Below are positions 6,309 to 11,448 of a stretch of DNA of 11,448 nucleotides, piece after piece. The stretch covers positions 1-11,448 of the forward strand of contig JAFVAZ010000033.1 of assembly GCA_017480265.1 (NCBI GenBank), written 5' to 3'. How positions within the stretch are numbered: position 1 is the stretch's first letter; every line of letters starts with the position of its first letter. Position numbers and translations under genes: made by a program. Under the pieces are notes generated by a model that was not told the DNA's origin, searched no databases, and was given only the letters and a program-made list of their open reading frames with translations. This DNA is from Clostridia bacterium (GTDB taxonomy: Bacteria; Bacillota; Clostridia; Oscillospirales; Acutalibacteraceae).

Positions 6309-7400
6309 TTATTTAGTCAGCTTTAGGTCCACATCTATATCTACATCATAAGCAAACTTGCTTATGAAATCTTCCGCCGAGTTTGGTATTTCTCCAAATT
6401 TATCTATGGACTTTTTCATGAAGTTTAAAATATCCGATTTATACTCAAACATAGCTTTATTTATGGTTTTGTCGATAAGGCTTTTTAAGCGATTTTTTAT
6501 TGCGTCTGATATAGTCCCTAAATTGCTATCTAGGGCTATTTCTTGCTCCGCTTCATCTATATAAATCTTTGCTTTTATTTTAATAAGTGCCTTATAGGCA
6601 TCTTGGTTTTTTTCTATATCTGATTTATTGTAGATATCAGATATTACGTAAGTTACCTTTAATCCATCTTCGGGAGTTACTATATCTGACATAGATTTGG
6701 CTTTCCCTTTTAGCAGCAGATATCCTTTACTCTCATTACTATCTAAATGCCCTACAAACTTATCTTCTTTAAAAGCAGCAATCTGACCGGATATTATTTT
6801 GCTATCCTCTCCATCTTTTTGTCTTTTTACATAGTGGGTTGAAGCTTCGCTGTAGCTATCCAGCAAATTTATAAAATTGCCAAAATTAAAATTTAGTTTA
6901 GAAGCATAATCATGGTTAGACTTTAGTATAGATAAGACTTCTTCTGCGCTTATAAGCTTATCGTCAAATTTTGCTCTTAAGATATCTTCGGCTTTTTCTT
7001 CCGATACAGCTATCTCTACAGAGGGGTTAATTTCATTGTGCCTTACAAAAAAATCTATAAACGACCTTACTCCATCTTTTGCCGCTTCATTCCCTATTAT
7101 CAAAATTAAAGACTGTGATAAAAGCGGCTTTTTCCCTGTTTGATTTTTTATATTATCAAACGCATCCCCTATCGTCTCTCCAAATGCACTTACCACTTGC
7201 ACTTCTTTGGGTGTAGTTTTATTTTCTTTTGTAGATTGGTCTAAATTTAAAACCTGTATGCTAAGCTTAAAGCCATCTTCTACTTTATCTACCCCTATGC
7301 CCTGCACCAATAGCCTTTGGTTCATCTGCAATGCTTCTGTACAAGCTGTTAATGATATTAGCATTATTATCAGCAAAATAATCAGTGTTGCTTTTTTCAT
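6309..7400 (-). CDS. gerAC: Spore germination lipoprotein, GerAC family
   Basis: This is the C subunit of a GerA-type germinant receptor, a lipoprotein held on the outer face of the spore inner membrane. The 363-residue reading has a textbook lipoprotein signal: KK, a hydrophobic core, then the lipobox LTAC with the modified cysteine at 20. The family motif LLVQGIGVDKVEDGFKLSIQV follows at about 30-50. A long mixed alpha/beta body ends in a DVDIDVDLKLTK tail. The ATG at 7398-7400 is 8 bases after AAGGG and is preferred over an in-frame TTG two codons upstream. It is the last gene of the gerA operon, 56 bases after gerAB. The symbol denotes the family; the germinant is unknown. Confidence 0.93.
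   Translation of the reverse strand: MKKATLIILLIIMLISLTACTEALQMNQRLLVQGIGVDKVEDGFKLSIQVLNLDQSTKENKTTPKEVQVVSAFGETIGDAFDNIKNQTGKKPLLSQSLILIIGNEAAKDGVRSFIDFFVRHNEINPSVEIAVSEEKAEDILRAKFDDKLISAEEVLSILKSNHDYASKLNFNFGNFINLLDSYSEASTHYVKRQKDGEDSKIISGQIAAFKEDKFVGHLDSNESKGYLLLKGKAKSMSDIVTPEDGLKVTYVISDIYNKSDIEKNQDAYKALIKIKAKIYIDEAEQEIALDSNLGTISDAIKNRLKSLIDKTINKAMFEYKSDILNFMKKSIDKFGEIPNSAEDFISKFAYDVDIDVDLKLTK
6346..6367. repeat. 22-base near-perfect palindrome inside the 3' end of gerAC
   Basis: Two perfect 10-base arms (TCATAAGCAA / TTGCTTATGA) flank two central bases. It lies within gerAC codons for FAY and, for the plus strand, 40 bases beyond the stop of the S1-domain gene. There is no U-run after it in either direction, so it is not a standard terminator. 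Confidence 0.5.
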
Positions 7401-7456
7401 CCTCAATACCCTTCTCTATCTCTTTATTTAAAAATGTTCTTTGTTTTTATCGGCGG

Positions 7457-8521
7457 CTATAGGTCCGCTTGCTTATTTTCATTGCTAGATATAATAAATG
7501 AAACCAGCGGTAAAATCACCGATACTGTCAATGTCAAAATCAATAGCGCGTATTTATTAAATATAAAGTAATTGAAGTTTTTGTTATCCGGCAAAAAACA
7601 CCCTAAGATAAAAACTATAACGAGTCCTATAAAGTTGGATTTGTGCTTTAGAGATTGACTTTTGATATCTTTGCATACAAATAAAAATAAATATAAAAAG
7701 GTGGCTATCAAAATAAAAATACCCATAGAAAAAAATCCGATATATATTGCGTCCAAATGCTTGAATACTCCTATATCTGAGATCTGCGCGTAGATATACC
7801 CGGGGAATAACTGTGTGTCTATATATTTCCCTAGCGAGCCTACCAATAATAAATCCATTGCTATAAAAAATACCGTTGAAGCTATATTCCAGCTAATGAA
7901 TGTTTTTTTGCTGCCGCCTTCGATTATAGGGAATAGCACTAAAATAATCGGCAACGTGAAATCTCTAGCTATCATATATAGTAAACCTTTTATGGTATCA
8001 GAAAATCCATGCTCAAAAAAACTCACATAGTTATCCTGCTCTACCCTGGAAAATAACGATAAAAACATAAGCATTAATGAAAATTCTATGATAACCAATA
8101 CAATCACCGATGTCCTTACAATAGCATGAATCCCCCTGGATGCTGCATAAATAGCAAAGGTTGTTGTAAATACAATCAAAAGTGTCACGGGAATCTCCGG
8201 TGACATAACGTTTATTATGAAGATTTTAAAAATAGAAATCGTATAGCAAGCTATCCACAAGAAATATATCGAATAAACAAATCGATATAAGATCTTTAAC
8301 TTCCCAGAAAATATATCTAAATGAGGAGATTTTTTATATAAAAAATAAATCGGCAAGACTAAAATAAAATTAGATATAAAGTATATGCCGGAAGAAATAA
8401 CGAAGTCTCTTATCCCGCTACTGCTCGAGAGCTTCGGGCTATAAGTCAGCACTATAATGATGTCGATTAAAAATAATATCGAAAATAATTGGTATGATGT
8501 TATTTTATTTTCTTTACTCAA
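7457..8521 (-). CDS. gerAB: Spore germination permease-like protein, GerAB family
   Basis: This is the B subunit of the germinant receptor, an integral protein of the APC transporter superfamily that in B. subtilis GerA carries the amino-acid binding pocket. The sequence is hydrophobic throughout, with about ten predicted membrane helices, and contains the family-like YAASRGIHAIVRTS segment. The frame can be extended to a GTG at 8549-8551, but nothing resembling a ribosome binding site precedes it. The TTG at 8519-8521 lies 7 bases after AAAGAGGT and gives (M)SKENKITSYQLFSI, the expected family start, for 354 residues. It lies between gerAA and gerAC with short gaps. The ligand cannot be deduced from the sequence. 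Confidence 0.93.
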   Translation of the reverse strand: MSKENKITSYQLFSILFLIDIIIVLTYSPKLSSSSGIRDFVISSGIYFISNFILVLPIYFLYKKSPHLDIFSGKLKILYRFVYSIYFLWIACYTISIFKIFIINVMSPEIPVTLLIVFTTTFAIYAASRGIHAIVRTSVIVLVIIEFSLMLMFLSLFSRVEQDNYVSFFEHGFSDTIKGLLYMIARDFTLPIILVLFPIIEGGSKKTFISWNIASTVFFIAMDLLLVGSLGKYIDTQLFPGYIYAQISDIGVFKHLDAIYIGFFSMGIFILIATFLYLFLFVCKDIKSQSLKHKSNFIGLVIVFILGCFLPDNKNFNYFIFNKYALLILTLTVSVILPLVSFIISSNENKQADL

Positions 8522-8528
8522 ACTTAGT

Positions 8529-8536
8529 ACCTCTTT
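8529..8536 (-). promoter_or_regulatory. Ribosome binding site that fixes the TTG start of gerAB
   Basis: AAAGAGGT on the minus strand sits 7 bases before TTG 8519-8521 and downstream of the alternative GTG. It therefore argues for the shorter protein. Confidence 0.7.
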
Positions 8537-8568
8537 CCTTTGATTTTTCACTGATAAATTTACTCGTA

Positions 8569-10098
8569 CTATTCATCTGCTGTATCAGATACATTTTGGA
8601 CTTTCTCATATTTTCTGGAGAGTATCTTCCAGCTAGCTCTCACCGCTACATCTCTCATTCCTTTTAGGTTAAACGGCGTGACCGGAGCAAAAAATGGTAC
8701 CCCGAAATTATTCTTGGCACAAATATTTAAAAGAACAACCGAAAAAAGCACCATAACTCCTACTATCCCAAAAGTTCCACCTATCAATATAAAGACAAAC
8801 CGCAGTACAGCTGCCGCTTCATATAGATTTGGGATTACATACGACGATATAGCCGTAAGCGCTACTACCATCAAAGTTGGCGCGCCGATAAGCCCTGCCT
8901 CTACTGCTGTTTCTCCTATTACCAGTGCTCCCACTATACTCACAGCATGCCCAAGCGTCCTAGGTAGCCTCAGCCCAGCTTCCCTCATTATTTCATATAC
9001 AAAATGTATTATTATAGCCTCTAGTAAGATCGGGAACGGCGTATCCCCTATAGCTACCGCTATCTTATTGATTAATTTATTCGGGAACACTTCCGGATTA
9101 AATGTACCTAAAGCTACATACATCCCCGGCAATATAGTTGAAATTATAAACGCCATATATTTTAGCCATCTTGTCAAAGTAGCAAAATATGGTCTTACTG
9201 CATAATCATCCAATGTTTGGAAATATTCAATAAATAAATACGGAACTATAATTGCGCTGGGGACGCCATCTATCAAAATAGCTACCCTCCCCTCTGAGAT
9301 TTTTCCGCATACGGTATCGGGCCGCTCTGAGAAACCAACTGAACTGAAAACCGAAAAACTATCGTCTTCTTCCAAATAAGTTGCCAGATATTCCGCTGCC
9401 AACAAATATTTTAAATCTGCGTTTTTTATTTTTTTTCGGATCTCATCTAGAATCTTATCTGATACTGTATCTTTGAGATAGCACAGGCTAACGTTCGTTT
9501 TGCTTATCTGCCCAACTGTCATGCTCTCAAACTTTAATTGCGGATTTTTAATTCTTCTCCTTATTAACGTCATATTGACCTTTAAAGTCTCTACAAAACC
9601 TTCCCTACTGCCTTTTTGCATAACTTCAGCTACTGGCTCCGAGATGCTTCTAAATTTAAAGCCTTGTAGCCCTAAAGCCAAGATTGACGGCACTTCATCC
9701 AATATTATCAGTGCAAACCCCGACATCATATAGTTTAAAGCTTCTTCAAAATTTTTCACTTCATATTGTTCGCTCGTAGCCAAGATATTATCTCTTATAT
9801 ACCTAAACTGATCTTCTTGAGTAGATTCGTGTGTTGATGTATCTTTTAATATCGGCATCATAACGCTTGAAGTTAAAGTCTCTTTATCTATCATTCCCTC
9901 AATTGTTACAACGGCGGCTTTTTTATCTTGTATATTAAACTCTCGTATAGTTAGGTCTTCGCTATCACTAAATATGTTTTTTAAATAAAGTAAATTTTTA
10001 TCTAGTGACTTTTCTACCGGGGTAAAAGTTTTTATATCTTTTTTGTTTAGTTGGTAGCTGTCTTTTCCCAGTATAATTTTCCTCACAAGCTCTAGCAT
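8569..10098 (-). CDS. gerAA: Spore germination receptor subunit, GerAA family
   Basis: This is the A subunit of the GerA-type germinant receptor in the spore inner membrane. Structural work on B. subtilis GerA proposes that A subunits assemble into an oligomeric channel. The 509-residue reading has a large hydrophilic N-terminal part containing REGFVETLKVNMTLIRRRIKNP (starting near 165), ERPD (258-261) and EGRVAILIDGVPSAIIVP (starting near 269). At least four to five membrane segments follow from about 313 (TILPGMYVAL, AGLRLPRTLGHAVSIVGALVIGETAVEAG and later). It ends with a hydrophilic tail after PFFAPVTPFN. The ATG at 10096-10098 is 9 bases after AAAGGGG. A further in-frame ATG at 10156-10158 would overlap sigG by 14 bases and lacks a good site. 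It follows sigG by 46 bases, so the two are probably cotranscribed. Confidence 0.95.
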   Translation of the reverse strand: MLELVRKIILGKDSYQLNKKDIKTFTPVEKSLDKNLLYLKNIFSDSEDLTIREFNIQDKKAAVVTIEGMIDKETLTSSVMMPILKDTSTHESTQEDQFRYIRDNILATSEQYEVKNFEEALNYMMSGFALIILDEVPSILALGLQGFKFRSISEPVAEVMQKGSREGFVETLKVNMTLIRRRIKNPQLKFESMTVGQISKTNVSLCYLKDTVSDKILDEIRKKIKNADLKYLLAAEYLATYLEEDDSFSVFSSVGFSERPDTVCGKISEGRVAILIDGVPSAIIVPYLFIEYFQTLDDYAVRPYFATLTRWLKYMAFIISTILPGMYVALGTFNPEVFPNKLINKIAVAIGDTPFPILLEAIIIHFVYEIMREAGLRLPRTLGHAVSIVGALVIGETAVEAGLIGAPTLMVVALTAISSYVIPNLYEAAAVLRFVFILIGGTFGIVGVMVLFSVVLLNICAKNNFGVPFFAPVTPFNLKGMRDVAVRASWKILSRKYEKVQNVSDTADE

Positions 10099-10107
10099 AT
10101 TAATATT

Positions 10108-10114
10108 CCCCTTT
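10108..10114 (-). promoter_or_regulatory. Ribosome binding site that fixes the gerAA start
   Basis: AAAGGGG lies 9 bases before ATG 10096-10098. A 10-base palindrome, TTTCTAGAAA (10113-10122), abuts and partly overlaps it. Confidence 0.7.
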
Positions 10115-10144
10115 TCTAGAAATATATTTTTGTAAACTAAGCGG

Positions 10145-10939
10145 CTATTTTGATTCAAGCTGGTTTTTTATACTATCCAGTGCGTTTTTTTCTAGGCGAG
10201 AGACCTGTGCCTGGCTGATACCTATTTCATTTGCAACTTCCATCTGAGTTTTCCCTTTAAAGAATCTTAACCGCAAAATATTCTTCTCCCTTGGTGTCAA
10301 TTTTTTTATCGATTCTTTCAATATAATCTCATCTAACCAATTTATATCTTCATTTTTATCCCCTACTTGGTCCATCACATAAATCGTATCGGCGCCATCT
10401 GAAAAAATAGGCTCAAATAAAGATATTGGCTCCACTACCGCTTCTAGCGCTAATACCAAAGTTTCCTTTGAGACTTCCATCTCTTTGGCTACTTCCTCTA
10501 CAGTTGGCTCTTTGTTATTTTTTAACATCAATTGTTCTTTAATTTGCATAGCTCTATAAGCTACATCTCTCATAGATCTACTTACTCTGATGGAATTGTT
10601 ATCTCTAAGATGCCTCCGGATTTCACCTATAATCATTGGCACGCCATATGTTGAAAATCTCACATCCAAATTAACATCAAAATTATCTATCGCTTTGATC
10701 AGTCCAATGCATCCAACTTGAAATAAATCATCCAAATTTTCTCCCCTGTTTGTGAACCTCTGTATAACACTCAAAACTAATCTCAAGTTGCCGTTTATTA
10801 AAGCATCTCTAGCCTTTTTTCGTTCTAGTTTTGTTCCGGTTTTCATTTTTTTTAAGAGTTCTCGTTTTTCTTTTTCGCTTAAAACTTTTAAACTTGCTGT
10901 ATTCAAGCCACAAATTTCAACCTTATTATAGCAATGCAT
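10145..10939 (-). CDS. sigG: RNA polymerase sporulation sigma factor SigG (sigma-G)
   Basis: Sigma-G directs late forespore transcription, including small acid-soluble proteins and germination receptors. The 264-residue protein is close to B. subtilis SigG throughout. It has the N-terminal NKVEICGL motif, region 2 with NGNLRLVLSVIQRF and DLFQVGCIGLIKAIDNFD, and PMIIGEIRRHLRDNN. SLFEPIFSDGADTIYVMDQ and the region 4 helix-turn-helix KGKTQMEVANEIGISQAQVSRLE follow. Asn49 matches B. subtilis Asn45, the residue linked to recognition by the anti-sigma factor Gin (CsfB). ATG lies 9 bases after GGAGGT, but that site is buried in a long leader hairpin. In Bacillus sigG sits beside sigE; here it sits between trxB and a gerA operon, making a regulator-plus-target cluster. 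Confidence 0.98.
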   Translation of the reverse strand: MHCYNKVEICGLNTASLKVLSEKEKRELLKKMKTGTKLERKKARDALINGNLRLVLSVIQRFTNRGENLDDLFQVGCIGLIKAIDNFDVNLDVRFSTYGVPMIIGEIRRHLRDNNSIRVSRSMRDVAYRAMQIKEQLMLKNNKEPTVEEVAKEMEVSKETLVLALEAVVEPISLFEPIFSDGADTIYVMDQVGDKNEDINWLDEIILKESIKKLTPREKNILRLRFFKGKTQMEVANEIGISQAQVSRLEKNALDSIKNQLESK

Positions 10940-10945
10940 AAAAAT

Positions 10946-10999
10946 TTAACCTCCATAATCTTACCTACATTTAATTATTGGTAAAAATACAGAGGTTAA
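10946..10999 (-). promoter_or_regulatory. Long leader hairpin that sequesters the sigG ribosome binding site
   Basis: In the mRNA sense two 20-nt arms (10980-10999 and 10946-10965) flank a 14-nt loop. The outer 8 pairs (TTAACCTC/GAGGTTAA) and the inner 5 (TTACC/GGTAA) are perfect. The 7 positions between them give three Watson-Crick pairs, three G-U pairs and one U-U mismatch. The GGAGG site (10950-10954) lies entirely in the 3' arm. The three G-U positions would be A-C mismatches on the opposite strand, so the structure fits the sigG mRNA specifically. B. subtilis sigG is also reported to be limited by a leader hairpin. The structure is visible; its regulatory effect is inferred. Confidence 0.8.
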
Positions 11000-11002
11000 T
11001 TC

Positions 11003-11008
11003 ATTATA
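11003..11008 (-). promoter_or_regulatory. Candidate -10 element upstream of the sigG leader
   Basis: A perfect TATAAT lies just upstream of the leader hairpin and would start transcription at its 5' edge. No good -35 sits 16-18 bases upstream. AAATATT with a 16-base spacer to AATATAAT is a loose sigma-E-like alternative. Sigma assignment is open. Confidence 0.3.
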
Positions 11009-11088
11009 TTTTAAATAACAAGATAAAATATTTTCTTTTAATTACCTATAAATTTTAGCGTGATTCGTTCTTTACGTAACACAACACT

Positions 11089-11448
11089 TTAATGGCATCC
11101 CGTTATAAATTTTATAGCTTCTGTAGCTGCTATAGCTCCGTCGGCTGCAGCTGTAATCAATTGATGAACTTTTTTATTGCGAGTATCCCCCGCTGCAAAT
11201 ACCCCACTTACGTTGGTGTGGCAATTCTCATCTGATAGGATATACCCTGCATCATCTAACTTAACAAATTTAGCAAATCTTTTATTTGCTGGTACCCTAC
11301 CTATTGCTACAAAGAGCCCGTCTACTGTAATGTTTGTTATATCTCCAGTTTTATTATTGGTAATTTCGATACTCTCAAGCTCATTTGACGCATTTAATTT
11401 GCTCACCACGCTATTATCAATGAATTCTACATTTCCCTTATTTTTTAA
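11089..11448 (-). CDS. trxB: Thioredoxin-disulfide reductase, C-terminal part (cut by the window edge)
   Basis: This FAD/NADPH flavoenzyme reduces thioredoxin in the cytoplasm. The visible 119 codons run open to the window edge, so the start, the first FAD motif and the CxxC redox centre lie outside. What is seen is the end of the NADPH domain (NVEFIDNSVV, then DGLFVAIGRVPANK). The C-terminal FAD-binding signature TNVSGVFAAGDTRNKKVHQLITAAADGAIAATEA follows. The protein ends in an unusual short tail with a cysteine, TGCH. It precedes sigG by 149 bases in the same direction, and I see no clear intrinsic terminator between them. Read-through into sigG is therefore possible. A related flavoprotein such as an alkyl hydroperoxide or ferredoxin-type reductase is less likely. 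Confidence 0.9.
   Translation of the reverse strand, partial: LKNKGNVEFIDNSVVSKLNASNELESIEITNNKTGDITNITVDGLFVAIGRVPANKRFAKFVKLDDAGYILSDENCHTNVSGVFAAGDTRNKKVHQLITAAADGAIAATEAIKFITGCH

Noticed and set aside
8522..8551. A 10-codon extension of gerAB starting at GTG
   Set aside because: There is no ribosome binding site before the GTG, while AAAGAGGT lies within the extension at ideal distance from TTG 8519-8521.
10099..10158. A 20-codon N-terminal extension of gerAA overlapping sigG
   Set aside because: The ATG at 10156-10158 has no good ribosome binding site and the extra residues are not family-like. ATG 10096-10098 has AAAGGGG at 9 bases.
11041..11088. A trxB intrinsic terminator
   Set aside because: There are only short imperfect inverted repeats around TTACGTAA and no stem followed by a U-run.
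1..11448. Mobile elements, CRISPR arrays, tRNA or rRNA genes, and phage genes
   Set aside because: I saw no transposase or integrase motifs, no regularly spaced repeats, and no tRNA-like or rRNA-like sequence on either strand. The genes are ordinary chromosomal ones.

Overview
The window looks like chromosome from an endospore-forming, low-GC Gram-positive bacterium (Firmicutes), probably of the Clostridia. The evidence is a forespore sigma factor (sigma-G), a complete GerA-type spore germinant receptor operon, an HrcA/CIRCE heat-shock operon, strong AGGAGG-type ribosome binding sites and AT-rich gaps between genes. I cannot name a genus from sequence alone.

Layout. Almost everything is on the minus strand, so the genes are read from right to left. 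At the right edge is the 3' third of a thioredoxin reductase gene (trxB, cut by the window). Then come sigG and, 46 bases after its stop, gerAA-gerAB-gerAC, which form one tightly spaced sporulation/germination block. The only clear plus-strand gene (5362-6306) encodes a three-repeat S1-domain RNA-binding protein. It converges on gerAC with just 2 bases between the stop codons. A 231-base divergent region separates it from the heat-shock operon hrcA-grpE-dnaK-dnaJ, and carries a CIRCE operator with one imperfect half-site. Left of dnaJ is a possible short membrane-protein start that runs off the window.

How the genes work together. HrcA represses its own operon through CIRCE. GrpE, DnaK and DnaJ form the Hsp70 chaperone cycle. 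Sigma-G switches on late forespore genes, and in Bacillus gerA operons are classic sigma-G targets. Here the regulator lies directly upstream of such a target.

The most interesting signals are in the untranslated RNA. The sigG leader can fold into a hairpin with two 20-nt arms whose 3' arm contains the whole ribosome binding site. Of the four positions that are not Watson-Crick pairs, three become G-U pairs, and only when read in the sigG mRNA sense. Two further hairpins with the same strand-specific G-U pattern lie in front of dnaK and between dnaK and dnaJ. Start sites are also unusual: hrcA has a near-perfect Shine-Dalgarno sequence that points to an ATA codon, and grpE, dnaJ and gerAB probably start with TTG. 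No mobile element, CRISPR array, tRNA or rRNA was seen.
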